DNA of 45,045 bases from an uncultured bacterium (GTDB taxonomy: Bacteria > Bacteroidota > Ignavibacteria > UBA10030 > BY39): contig CALCJK010000033.1 in the NCBI GenBank assembly GCA_937967455.1, forward strand, positions 1 through 45,045, in the 5' to 3' direction. Positions 1 to 9,700 of this stretch are shown piece after piece; the stretch's first letter is position 1; the number at the start of each line of letters is the position of its first letter. The position numbers and the translations under genes are program-made. The notes beneath the pieces are model-generated. The model made no database searches. It worked only from the letters and a program-made list of their open reading frames with translations, and had not been told where the DNA came from.

Positions 1-8
1 TTTTTCAC
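1..8 (-). CDS. Start of a gene running off the left edge (product unknown)
   Basis: On the minus strand a strong Shine-Dalgarno sequence AAGGAG (bases 15-20) lies six bases before a GTG codon (complement of 6-8) followed by AAA codons. That is the arrangement expected for the first codons (Met-Lys-Lys) of a gene, probably exported, whose body lies outside the window. Only three codons are visible, so neither product nor reality can be confirmed. Confidence 0.35.
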
Positions 9-199
9 GATAAGCTCCTTTTTAATTGTTAAATTAATTTACTTAAACTGAATTCGTTTAACCTAATTAACCATTATTAAGATTAGGGCTCGGGAGGGGT
101 TAACAAATACAGTTAATTGCATTTTTAATATAAACTATAAATTATTAAATTGCAAATAAAAATTTTAAATGCTTAATTAATTCAATTATAACTTTATAT

Positions 200-1360
200 A
201 TGTCGAAAATAAACAAAAAATACAGAATTTTAATTATTTCCTGCACAGGTGGAGCTGGACATATTCGTGCTGCTGAGGCACTTCATAAAACTGCTCAAGC
301 TCTAAAACTTCCAATACACACAGAACACTACAACATTCTCGATTTTACACCAAGATTTTTTAGCAACCTATATGCACAGACTTATATAAACCTGGTAAAA
401 TTCACTCCAAATTTCTGGAGCTATTTTTACAACAAACTGGAGTTAAAAAACTATTCTAAAAATCATCTGATAAAAATATTTGATAAAATCACTTACAAAA
501 AATATATCCATGCTCTTTTTGAGTATAAGCCTGATGCGATAATTTGCACACACTTCTTACCATACATTTCTATATCTGATGAGTTAAGAAAAATGAAATT
601 CAATATACCAATTTTTGCAGCCACAACTGATTTTGATATTCATAATATGTGGATCGATCCAATTGTAAACAAATATTTTGTTTTCCATAAAGAATCTATG
701 AATAGATTGATATTTAAAGGAGTACTCAAAAATAAAATTGTAATTACTGGCATACCAGTAATGCCAGAATTTAAAGATAAGTTAACAAAAAGTTTTGCAA
801 GAAAATTATTAAATCTTGAAGTGGATTCTTTTACAATATTAATTCTTTCCGGTGGATTTGGTGTAGGTAAAATAATGAGTGCTGTTAAATATTTAAACAA
901 TCACTTAAAGAAATTCACAAATAAAAAATTTAATTTACTAATTGTATGTGGTAAAAATCAGAAGCTTCTTCAGAAAATGTCTGATATTCATTATCCATCT
1001 AATATAAAACCTTGTATTTACGGATTTGTAGATAACATACACGATTTAATGGATGCAAGTGATATATTAATTTCAAAATCTGGTGGGTTAACATCTTCTG
1101 AAGCAATGGCAAAGAATTTACCAATGTTAATTTTCGATCCAATACCTGGTCAGGAAGTGCAAAATGCAAATTTAATTACTGAAGTGGGAGCTGGATGGAA
1201 AGCAACAAATTTAAAAGATTTATGTTATAGATTGAATCAGATAATTGAAAATCCAGATTTATTAAAGAAAGCCGTAAAGGCAAGTAAGCAATTAGCAAAG
1301 CCCGAAGCAGCTAAGAAAATTTTGAAAGAAGTTTTATCTTATTTAAATAAAAAGGGTTGA
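200..1360 (+). CDS. MGDG-synthase/GT28-type glycosyltransferase, probable diacylglycerol glucosyl- or galactosyltransferase
   Basis: A 386-residue GT-B glycosyltransferase resembling the MGDG synthase/UgtP family, which transfers a sugar from a UDP-sugar to diacylglycerol at the inner face of the membrane. The N-terminal half carries the family's glycine-rich acceptor-side motif GGAGHIRAAEA (residues 17-27). The C-terminal half has a second glycine-rich turn (GGFGVG, about 217) and the nucleotide-sugar-binding motif SGGLTSSEA (294-302), followed by PIPGQE. Length fits the family. There is no signal peptide, as expected for a peripheral cytoplasmic enzyme. It is one of only two protein genes on the plus strand and converges on the OmpA gene; its stop codon lies inside the hairpin at 1353-1380. 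The sugar and lipid acceptor cannot be read from sequence; MurG-like activity is unlikely because the N-terminal domain is of the MGDG type. Confidence 0.8.
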   Translation: MSKINKKYRILIISCTGGAGHIRAAEALHKTAQALKLPIHTEHYNILDFTPRFFSNLYAQTYINLVKFTPNFWSYFYNKLELKNYSKNHLIKIFDKITYKKYIHALFEYKPDAIICTHFLPYISISDELRKMKFNIPIFAATTDFDIHNMWIDPIVNKYFVFHKESMNRLIFKGVLKNKIVITGIPVMPEFKDKLTKSFARKLLNLEVDSFTILILSGGFGVGKIMSAVKYLNNHLKKFTNKKFNLLIVCGKNQKLLQKMSDIHYPSNIKPCIYGFVDNIHDLMDASDILISKSGGLTSSEAMAKNLPMLIFDPIPGQEVQNANLITEVGAGWKATNLKDLCYRLNQIIENPDLLKKAVKASKQLAKPEAAKKILKEVLSYLNKKG

Positions 1361-1380
1361 TTCAGGTTAGAATCAACCCT
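1353..1380 (-). terminator. Rho-independent terminator of the Tol-Pal-like operon
   Basis: A perfect 11-bp inverted repeat (AGGGTTGATTC / GAATCAACCCT) with a six-base loop. Read on the minus strand it is followed by TTTTTATTT, a typical U-tract, 20 bases after the stop of the OmpA gene. On the plus strand no T-run follows, so it mainly serves the minus-strand operon, although it overlaps the last codons of the convergent glycosyltransferase. Confidence 0.85.
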
Positions 1381-1399
1381 CGACTGATTCAATTTAGTT

Positions 1400-3280
1400 T
1401 TATGGAATAATATCGATTACAACTGTTCTATTATAAAATCTTTCTTCTGGTAAGCGGTTTTCGAATGGTGCTCTACGTGGATCTTCACCAAAACCATAAG
1501 TATCAAACTTAACCCGTTTCTTACCAGCTCTATTTAATTCTCTTTGAATAACATTCATAGTTTCTTGAGCTCTGTTATTGGATAAAGTCAGGTTATGGCT
1601 TTCTTCACCTACAATATCTGTATGTCCATGAATTACCACACTTGCACCCTCTGGAATTGTTGGAACTACAACTTCGCTTAAAAATTTTTCGTAGGTTGCA
1701 ACTGTTTTAGATTGATCGAATTCAAAAAGTATACTATAACGTAGACCTGGTTGTTCTTCAGGTCCTTCGGCTTTGGCAAGTCGCAGCTTCTGTTCTTTTG
1801 TAATTGTTGAGCCGTCTTTTGTTTTTCCAATCATAGTCACCTGGAAATCACCCATTTCTGTATTACCAAGAATCTGATTTCCACTTATTCTTTCCTGTTT
1901 GTTTGTGAAAGGACCGTATGTTTTTGTATTTCCTTTTGCATCAGTTATTTGAATATTCCAGGAAGATAAAATATTTTTTGAATCATCAACTCTGAAAATC
2001 ACATCTGCATCGATAGGATCTTCCTGTATAGCGATAATTTTTACTGGCATAAGTAGCTCAAGGTTTCCACTTTTGATATCTACGCGATTATCTTCTTCCA
2101 TTACCAAACTTAATTCGCGTGTTCCGCCAGGCTGGTGAGAAGGTATTTCTGGTTTTTCAACTCCAAATGTAAGTATTCTACCGGAATTAATTCCAAACAC
2201 ATTTACCAAATAATTTTTGATAGAAACAGCCATTTCTTTTCCAACATCTTTACCCTGTTTTGATGCACCAATGAGACTAATCGTTGCTTCAGGAATTTTG
2301 CGCATTCTATCACCAATAACATTTAGAATGTTATAATAAACTTCCATTTGCCTTGCTGAACGACCTGCAAGTTGTTGCAGTTTAGGTTCAAACAAATTTT
2401 CTTCTTTAAATTTTTCTGCTTGCTCTGGAGTTAACTGAATATAACGAGATGGTATACTGGTTGAATTTTGTTCGAAAAATATATAATTTCTAAGCGGAAA
2501 AGTTTCAGATACTCTTCTTGTACTAGGGATTATTTGAGGTGATTGAATCGAGAATCCTATCTCCTGTTTTATTGTTTCTTTTTGTATCGTTGTACTGCCA
2601 AACTTTAACTGTATACCAAATCTCAAAGTTGTAAGGCTCCATTTTTCAATATCTCTCACACCTTGTCCAAAATGTAATCCGAGTGAAGGAGTTAAAACAA
2701 ATTGTAATTCCTTTTCCCGTGAAGTTAATGGCAAATCATATCCAAGACCAATTTGACCGCCAAAATTAGTTGAACGAACATTACTGAAATCTCCTGATAC
2801 TTTCTCCGTTGGTGTTTCGTAATCAAAAGATTTGCTAATATTAAAGTTTAATTTTGGACCTGCGAATAAAAACAAGCCTTCACCTGCTGGATTAAATCTC
2901 AGGTTTGGTTCAATTGAAATATAATTTATAGTTGGTGAGATTTTGTATTTTCCTGAAACATCAACATCTGAAAATTTTCCGCTTCTTCCATCAAAACCCA
3001 GATTCAAAAAACCACCCCACATAATTGTTGGTCTGTATTCAATTAAAGCTGCACCAAAAATACCAAAGCCAGATCCTTTGGTGAATGCCTCAGGTGAAGA
3101 ATACGAGTCGTTAAGCTTTTTTAGATCCAATCCATAAATATTATAATTTGCTCCAAGTCCTGCACCAAACCACCAATGTGGTCTCGCATACTCATCCTGT
3201 GCGTAAAGATTTATTCTTAGAAATGATAATAAAATTAAAATAAATATTGGTGTAGCAATGAATCTGATTTTTAGCTTCAT
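1400..3280 (-). CDS. Outer-membrane protein: beta-barrel plus two OmpA-like domains
   Basis: A 626-residue exported protein. Residues 1-27 are a signal peptide. Residues about 30-235 look like a small outer-membrane beta-barrel with alternating Gly/aromatic strands and a PAGEGLFLFAGP segment. About 265-405 form a divergent OmpA-like domain (FFEQNSTSIP start, YYNILNVIGDRM helix) that keeps the fold pattern but lacks a clean LSxxRA motif. About 405-510 look Ig-like. Residues 517-626 are a canonical OmpA C-terminal domain with HGHTD and LSNNRAQ; D555 and R570 are the expected diaminopimelate/peptidoglycan-binding pair. It is the last gene of the operon, 34 bases after the TonB-like gene, and occupies the place Pal has in Tol-Pal operons. 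It differs from Pal in having its own barrel and no lipobox. Anchoring the outer membrane to peptidoglycan is an inference from family and position. Confidence 0.82.
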   Translation of the reverse strand: MKLKIRFIATPIFILILLSFLRINLYAQDEYARPHWWFGAGLGANYNIYGLDLKKLNDSYSSPEAFTKGSGFGIFGAALIEYRPTIMWGGFLNLGFDGRSGKFSDVDVSGKYKISPTINYISIEPNLRFNPAGEGLFLFAGPKLNFNISKSFDYETPTEKVSGDFSNVRSTNFGGQIGLGYDLPLTSREKELQFVLTPSLGLHFGQGVRDIEKWSLTTLRFGIQLKFGSTTIQKETIKQEIGFSIQSPQIIPSTRRVSETFPLRNYIFFEQNSTSIPSRYIQLTPEQAEKFKEENLFEPKLQQLAGRSARQMEVYYNILNVIGDRMRKIPEATISLIGASKQGKDVGKEMAVSIKNYLVNVFGINSGRILTFGVEKPEIPSHQPGGTRELSLVMEEDNRVDIKSGNLELLMPVKIIAIQEDPIDADVIFRVDDSKNILSSWNIQITDAKGNTKTYGPFTNKQERISGNQILGNTEMGDFQVTMIGKTKDGSTITKEQKLRLAKAEGPEEQPGLRYSILFEFDQSKTVATYEKFLSEVVVPTIPEGASVVIHGHTDIVGEESHNLTLSNNRAQETMNVIQRELNRAGKKRVKFDTYGFGEDPRRAPFENRLPEERFYNRTVVIDIIP

Positions 3281-3314
3281 AGATTATCTCCTTTTTTAAG
3301 TTATCTTTTATAAG

Positions 3315-4034
3315 TTATTCAAGTTTAAAATTAAAAGTTACTTTACCTATTTGAGGAACTTGTTCATATTGTGCAGGTAAAGGGTCGAAGCGCCAGGTTC
3401 TAAGTGCAGAAATTGCTTCGCGTTCAAGAATTTCATCACTTCTACGAACAGGAACAATTCCGGTTACACTTCCATCAGGCATAACTGTAAATTGTAAGAC
3501 AACTGGCATTTCTTTATCAGTGCCTTCAGGATAAACTGGCATTCTACCACTCAACAACTTTCTAAACCCGACACCAGACCATTCGATTGAATATCCAGTT
3601 GTTTTACCTGCTCCTGCAGCTGCAGCTCGATTTACTCGTGGCACTTTTGAATGCTCCGGCTTCACAATTTCAGAACTCTTCCTCTCGATCCTATCAGCAT
3701 TCTTTTTATTCTTCAATGCAATTGCTTCATTAGACTCACTTTTTGTTACAGGCAAATCTACCTTTGCTTTTTCTGCTTTAGCGCCTGTTTCGACAACCTT
3801 TTCTGTTTTTGCTTGGGGCATTTCTGTTTGTTCCTGAACTGTACTTTGATTTGGGGCACCACTGCTACTTCCCCATTCAAGTTCTATCATTTCAAGAGGT
3901 TTGGGCGACTTTAAATTAATTAATGCTAGAATCAGAAAAAGAATAAGATGAAAAATTATCGTTCCAATAGTTGAAATTAAACGGATTTGCTTTTCATCAA
4001 AAATAGTTATTTCAGATCTTCTATCCATATTCAC
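3315..4034 (-). CDS. TonB/TolA-like energy transducer
   Basis: A 239-residue protein with a single N-terminal membrane anchor (about residues 20-41), a charged Lys/Glu-rich periplasmic spacer (about 60-135) and a C-terminal TonB domain (about 155-239). The TonB domain is recognised by MPVYPEG, VVLQFTVMPDGSV and EREAISALRTWRFDP. In this family the C-terminal domain contacts outer-membrane partners while the membrane helix interacts with ExbB/ExbD. The spacer is not the usual proline-rich type, which is closer to TolA in character. Its start overlaps the ExbD stop by four bases (ATGA), so the two are translationally coupled. Sitting between ExbD and an OmpA protein it could act as TolA or as a dedicated TonB for the operon's own barrel; the sequence cannot separate these. 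Confidence 0.85.
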   Translation of the reverse strand: MNMDRRSEITIFDEKQIRLISTIGTIIFHLILFLILALINLKSPKPLEMIELEWGSSSGAPNQSTVQEQTEMPQAKTEKVVETGAKAEKAKVDLPVTKSESNEAIALKNKKNADRIERKSSEIVKPEHSKVPRVNRAAAAGAGKTTGYSIEWSGVGFRKLLSGRMPVYPEGTDKEMPVVLQFTVMPDGSVTGIVPVRRSDEILEREAISALRTWRFDPLPAQYEQVPQIGKVTFNFKLE

Positions 4035-4432
4035 TTTGCTTGCTCAGTAGCAATAAACAATTTTGTTGCACCTACTCCTTTAGCAATGTCGAGTATCTCA
4101 ATTACTTCTTCAAGTATCAAACTCTTATCTGCCTGAATTACAATTTGATGCTCAGGTGTAAATATTTTTTTTAAACTTTCAGCAAGCTGATCTTTCTGAA
4201 TAAGTTTACCTTCGACAAATAGTTTTTTATCCTTAGAATAAGCAACGGATATAGTTTTCTTTTGAGGAGGTTGAGCTGCTGTAGCTTTGGGTAGGGTTAT
4301 ATCCATGCCACGCATTACAGTAAATGCGGAAGTCAATAGAAAAAATATTAATAATAATAAAACAATATCCGTAAGCGAAGAAAAATTAAATGCACTTAAA
4401 TACTTTTTATGAGCTTGAAAATGAAAGTTCAT
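4031..4432 (-). CDS. exbD: ExbD/TolR family proton-channel subunit
   Basis: A 133-residue ExbD/TolR protein. It has a short cytoplasmic N-terminus, one transmembrane helix (about residues 20-40) and a periplasmic domain (about 60-133). The family's proton-translocating aspartate is at D22 at the start of the helix (SLTDIVLLLLIFFLL). With ExbB/TolQ it forms the inner-membrane motor that uses the proton motive force to drive a TonB or TolA protein. Length is normal. It overlaps the ExbB stop by four bases upstream and the TonB-like start by four bases downstream. Confidence 0.93.
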   Translation of the reverse strand: MNFHFQAHKKYLSAFNFSSLTDIVLLLLIFFLLTSAFTVMRGMDITLPKATAAQPPQKKTISVAYSKDKKLFVEGKLIQKDQLAESLKKIFTPEHQIVIQADKSLILEEVIEILDIAKGVGATKLFIATEQAK

Positions 4433-5094
4433 TTCACACCTTCAAGATTTTTAATTTTGGATTTGGAATTGTTTGATGGATTCAATTCTTCTTCAATAAT
4501 ATCTAAGATTTCTCTTCCGATCCTTTCCATTTGAATTGCAACTTCCTGTGTCCTTGCAATAAGCCAATTATAAGCGGCATACGCAGCAATACCGACAAAT
4601 AGTCCAAAAGCTGTTGTAATCAAAGCTTCCCAGATACCATCTGCTAATTCTACTGGTGAAGCTTGACCTCCTGTAGCTGCAACTGCTTGAAATGCAGCAA
4701 TCATACCAAGAACAGTTCCTAAAAAACCAAGCATAGGTGCAATACCAGCAATAGAAGCCAGTATACCCAGATGTTTTTCGAGTTGAGCTACTTCTTCTCT
4801 GCCCTGATCTTCAATTGCTTCACGAACTCTTCCTGGGTGATGATGTACTTTCTCGAGAGCAGCCAGAACAATTCTCCCTGATGGAGAACGATCCTGAATT
4901 GCTAATTCTTTTGCATGGTCTAAATCATTTTTACCCAACATCATACGTAAGTTCATTTCGAATCTACCCGTGCTGGGTTTTGATTTCTTTAAAATTAAAT
5001 ACCTTTCAATAAAAATATAAACTGCTACTAATGATGTAAACAAGATTGCGTACATCATTATACCGCCTTTAACAAACATTGTAATTAAATCCAT
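4429..5094 (-). CDS. exbB: MotA/TolQ/ExbB family proton-channel protein
   Basis: A 221-residue inner-membrane protein of the MotA/TolQ/ExbB family. There is a first helix at about residues 10-28, a long cytoplasmic segment, and two helices in the conserved region around LGFLGTVLGMIAAFQA and ADGIWEALITTAFGLFVGI, which is the family signature. It partners ExbD to form the proton channel powering the TonB-like protein encoded two genes downstream. It starts 19 bases after the barrel gene. Family membership is certain; TolQ versus ExbB subtype is not decided by sequence alone. Confidence 0.93.
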   Translation of the reverse strand: MDLITMFVKGGIMMYAILFTSLVAVYIFIERYLILKKSKPSTGRFEMNLRMMLGKNDLDHAKELAIQDRSPSGRIVLAALEKVHHHPGRVREAIEDQGREEVAQLEKHLGILASIAGIAPMLGFLGTVLGMIAAFQAVAATGGQASPVELADGIWEALITTAFGLFVGIAAYAAYNWLIARTQEVAIQMERIGREILDIIEEELNPSNNSKSKIKNLEGVK

Positions 5095-5113
5095 ATCTAT
5101 TTACCTTAAAAAG

Positions 5114-6721
5114 TTAAAAATTATACTGAATTTTTGCTAAAAATGTTACACCAGGAGCAGGATAACCATAAAAATAATCGTATCTTGTATCCAGCAGATT
5201 ATTTAATTCAAAGCTAATTAAAGTCTTCTTTATAATATTTGAATTTGCACCAATTCCCAAAAGAAAATAATCTGGTAAACTTTGAAATTGCTCTAACAGC
5301 CTCTTACTATAATAATCGGCTGTAACAAAAACTTTTAATGGAAAATCCAGAATAAATTCAAATTTATTTTGCAATTGAAACTCTGGTTTCATATAAAGCT
5401 GTTTTTTCAAACTTTTCATTTCCGAATTATTGTAAATCCAGTTGGCATAAAACCTGGTCTGTTTACTTATATCAAAAATACTGTTAAGTTCAATCTTAAA
5501 CTCATCTACATCTATATAATTTAAATATATGATCTGGTTCTGTACAAAAGGATATGAAGCATCATCAAGTTTTGCATATGATAATTTTGTATTTAGTGAT
5601 AAAAATTTATAAGAATAATCTAAACCGATGCCAACATTTATAGGCTTAAAAGAATATCTTAAAAGCAATTCTCTATTCAGGAAAGGATTTTCAAGCATAT
5701 TGAATATATATGAATTATTCAGTACATCAGGTTCAAACCAGATTGAAATTTTAAAATTATAATCAAAGTCTGCTTTCATTATGGCTAAAGGATAAAAAAA
5801 CCTCTGATATCCTCCATCTGAATTGGTGCCTTTAACATACTTAAATCCTATTGATGCGTAAACATTTTCATCCAAATAAGATTGTGAGAGAAACGAAAAT
5901 TGTAATAAAGTGGGGGATTCTGCTGGCACTGAGTAATTTATCAATGATGTTTCATATGATAATTTTGATAAGAAACTAATCTTAGAGATATTAAAAAAGG
6001 TAGAAAATTTAAATTCGGGAGAAAATACGGAAGAACTCAGCAAATTGTTATCTTCTATCTTAAAAGAATTAAGACCAAGCAAAAATTTAAAAGATATGGA
6101 TTTAAATTCAGAAGAAGCTAAATTAGTTTTCAAACTGAAAAACTGACGGGAACGTCGAACAGATGAATCTTTGATACCAAAAATACCAAATTTATCTGAT
6201 GTAAAATCAACAATATTTACAATCCGAAAGCTCTTTAAGTATTCGTTATCAGTATAAATCATTGTACCAAAATCAGCGCCAATTAAGAAGCGATTCCCAT
6301 CAGAATTTTTAATATGGCCTGATGTCGAATTATAGCTAGTTCTAACTGATCCTTCTAATTGAGTGTCTGAATAGCGAATAAGCCCTAAAAGTTGAACACT
6401 AGAAAAATTTCCTAAACCTGCTTCAATATAACCGTTTAATTTTTCAGTGAAATCACCTGTAACATACTGCTTTGTTCCGTAGGTTAATAAAAGTTGTTTA
6501 CTTCCAATAATTGATGTATCAGGTTTTGGAGCAGTTATATAATCTATAACATTGTACTCACCTTTTTTAGCAAATGGTAAAGTGATAGCTTTTTTCCCAA
6601 CAATTGTTATTTCAGGAATATCCAATTTTGGGAGTTCCTTTTGTTGTTCTTCTTGTTGTTGTGCAATCAGAAAAAAAGGAAACAATAAAATGAGTTTGGT
6701 AATTATATGAATTTTTTTCAT
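5114..6721 (-). CDS. Plugless TonB-receptor-like outer-membrane barrel
   Basis: A 535-residue exported protein: signal peptide 1-20 (cut after LIA), a Gln/Glu/Lys-rich linker, then LDIPEITIVGKK (33-44), which resembles the TonB-box/plug start of TonB-dependent receptors. The roughly 120-residue plug domain that should follow is not recognisable; instead alternating beta-strand sequence begins within about 40 residues and continues to the end. The C-terminus (LNNLLDTRYDYFYGY, ending in a terminal Phe after YN) is typical of TonB-dependent receptor barrels. The start codon overlaps the TPR gene stop by four bases. Because it lies between a TPR protein and ExbB-ExbD-TonB it is probably a structural or energised partner of that machine rather than a general uptake receptor; that is inference. 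Confidence 0.7.
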   Translation of the reverse strand: MKKIHIITKLILLFPFFLIAQQQEEQQKELPKLDIPEITIVGKKAITLPFAKKGEYNVIDYITAPKPDTSIIGSKQLLLTYGTKQYVTGDFTEKLNGYIEAGLGNFSSVQLLGLIRYSDTQLEGSVRTSYNSTSGHIKNSDGNRFLIGADFGTMIYTDNEYLKSFRIVNIVDFTSDKFGIFGIKDSSVRRSRQFFSLKTNLASSEFKSISFKFLLGLNSFKIEDNNLLSSSVFSPEFKFSTFFNISKISFLSKLSYETSLINYSVPAESPTLLQFSFLSQSYLDENVYASIGFKYVKGTNSDGGYQRFFYPLAIMKADFDYNFKISIWFEPDVLNNSYIFNMLENPFLNRELLLRYSFKPINVGIGLDYSYKFLSLNTKLSYAKLDDASYPFVQNQIIYLNYIDVDEFKIELNSIFDISKQTRFYANWIYNNSEMKSLKKQLYMKPEFQLQNKFEFILDFPLKVFVTADYYSKRLLEQFQSLPDYFLLGIGANSNIIKKTLISFELNNLLDTRYDYFYGYPAPGVTFLAKIQYNF

Positions 6722-9700
6722 TTCAATCTCCTTAATCTATCTTCAGCATCTTTTTTTACTACAGGATCAATTGGATTTTGAATTATCTGCTGATAAACTC
6801 TCCTGGCTTGATTTCGATCTTTCAGTCTCTCATAGCACTCGCCACTTCCTAATAAGGCTCTTTCTACAAGAAGTGGATAATTTGCAAATGCTTCTATAAC
6901 TTGGTTAAAAGCTTCAAGGGCTGATTTTGGATCTTTAAGTAACAGATAATTTTCACCCATTAACAAAAGTGCTTCAGCTGCAATATCATCACTTAAATTA
7001 TTAATAATCACAGTAAGTGTATCGTTAGATATATGATATAGCTTACGATTCTGTAACATTCGAGCAATTTGAAGTCGGCTGCGGTAAGCAAAAACTTCAT
7101 TTGAAGGAGCCAGTGTAATTACCTTATCAAATTGCTTTTTAGCATTTTCGAGGTCTTTCTGATTTAACAAAGCCACACCAAGATTATATCTGGCTTCCCA
7201 GACAAGTGATGAATTCGCATAATTTACATCAAAAAGTTTTAAATAATCAATAGCTTCTTTATATTTTTTCTGTTTTTGTAAAAGATGCGCAATCGACATT
7301 GCTGCCTGAGGTGCATAATCACTGGCTGGATATTTATTTAAAACTAAATTAAAATATTCAACCGCTTTTTGGGGATTATTCTCATATTCAAAACATCTTC
7401 CAAGTTGATATAATGATTTTGCCTGAATCAGTTCACTTGTTTGTAATCCGATAATTTTTAGATATTCGTTTGCTGCTTGTCCAAAATTCCCCTGCTCAAA
7501 TAATATATCAGCTTTTTTGACTAATAAATCCTCGTTTGCGGTATCAAAAGATTGCTTGTTTATCAACTCTTCAATTACTGTAATAGCTTCCGAAGATCTG
7601 CCTTGCGCTTGATAAGCAAATTGCAAACCGTTGATTGCATCACTTCTCAATAAACTCGTCGGGAACTGTTCGATTAAATTTTTATAATAAACTATAGCAC
7701 TATCGAATTCGCTTAGATTATAAAAAGCATCACCCTTATTTAAAAGTACTCTTGGCATTAATTGGCTTTCTGGATATTCAGATATGAAGGCATTGAATTC
7801 ATCAATAGCTTTTTTATACTGTTCATTTGTAAAATATGCCCAAGCAATGTTAAACCGAACAACTTCAGAGTATATAGAACCCGGGAATTTATTAAGGAAG
7901 TTTCTCAGATGTTCGATACCACGATTTATTTCGCCACGTTGAATATAAGTTAATGCTAATTGAAAAGCAGCATATTCAGCAAATTTCTGATTTTTTTTAT
8001 CTTCCGATAAACTTGCGTAAATCTTGGTAGCATTTTCAAAATCTCTTAAATAAAAATAACAATCCGCTTTACGAAGCGATGCTTCTAATTTCTCTGCAGC
8101 ATTTGGACTTTCAAGGATAAAATTATCAAAAGCAGTTATAGCCTGACGAAACTTTTTTTGTTCAAATAGACTCCAAGCTAAACCATACAATGCTGAGATA
8201 CGTTTTGGATTATCGTGCTTTAAATGTTTAATTGCATTGAGATATGCACTTTCCGACTCTCCATATTTAGCATCCTGATACAAAGCTTCAGCTAACCAGA
8301 AATAGCCTTCAGCATATTTACTATGATTTTTAAACTTCTTCAGATATTCCGAAAATTTTTCAGAACTACTTCTAAATCTACCCAGTTGATAAAGTGCAAC
8401 ACCTTCTTGAAAAATGGCTATAGCTGTTAGAGTATCGGAGCGTGAAAATTTTTGAACCTGAGAAAAAGCAAATTGAGCATTCGACAAATCACCTACAATT
8501 AAACTTAATTCACCCAGCATTCTATAAGAATCTGCGCGAATCTCACTATCTGGAAAAAGTCTGGCTGCAATCTGGAAACTACGTCTTGCTTCAGGATACT
8601 GTCCCGCTCTAAATCTAATCATACCAATTTGATAATAAGCTTTATCTGAATAATGCCCATATGGAAATTTTTCAATCAATTCTTCGAAAGTTGTTACAGC
8701 AGCTGCAGAACTATCCATCAAACTTAAAATCAAACCAATCTGAAAAAGTGAACTTTCGGTTAATGAATCATTGCTTTCCAGTACCTGTCGGAAATATTTC
8801 ACTGAGTTATTATAATCATTAAGTTTTAGATAAGACCAGGCTAATCCATATTTTGCTTTTCTGGTTAACTTTCCTGCAGGAAAATTATTTAAAAATAGTT
8901 TATAATCCTTTGATGCGCTTTCATAATCTGAAAGAGCATATTCAGCTTCAGCTTTTGAAAAAAGCCATATGCTTTTATGTGTAGATTTAGATGGTTGCAC
9001 GGAATTCAAATGATTCAAGGCAGAACCATATTTTCCAATTTGCATTAAATTTATTGCAAGTTTTAATTTAGCATCGACAAATAAACTGCTCTTTTCAAAA
9101 TCAACAATGAATTGTTCAAGTTTTGTTATTGCCTGTTTAATATCTCCTTTTTTCTCTAGTATCTCTACCCACAAAAATAGTACATCATCCTTTCCGACAG
9201 GTTCAAAGATGAAATCATAAGAAGTTGAATCGAAGTTTTGATTTGCCAAAGTGATATACTCTTCTGCTTGTGTAATATAATTAGATCTAAAATAAGATGC
9301 TGCAAGCCAGTAATATGCATTAAATTTGAGCACATTATCTTCAGTTTGCTGAAGTAGTTTCTGTAAAGATTCTATAGCTGGGGCATATCTTTCTGTATAA
9401 AACGCGCTAATTGCGTTGAAATAGACCAGACGTATTGCATAAAATTCAGGAAAGCTCAATTTTAGTAATTCTTTGCTTGCAAAATAGGCATCTTCATATT
9501 TTTTTTGAGCAACAAATGACAATACAAGCAAATAATGACCCTCAAATTTATTCTCAGATTCTCCGCTATTATGCAAAAAATCTTCCAATAACCACTGAGC
9601 CTTTTGATACATCCCATTATTAATTAGTTCTCTACTCTCCTGTAAAGGATTTAAATTTTTCTTTTTTTCCTCAAGTAATGGATGCTGAGAGAAAACTTGT

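Noticed and set aside
640-900. An 86-codon frame antisense to the glycosyltransferase
   Set aside because: It overlaps a conserved gene entirely and shows no start signal or family resemblance.
1353-1380. The hairpin as a terminator for the plus-strand glycosyltransferase
   Set aside because: The plus-strand side has no T-run after the stem and the hairpin overlaps the stop codon; the U-tract exists only on the minus strand.
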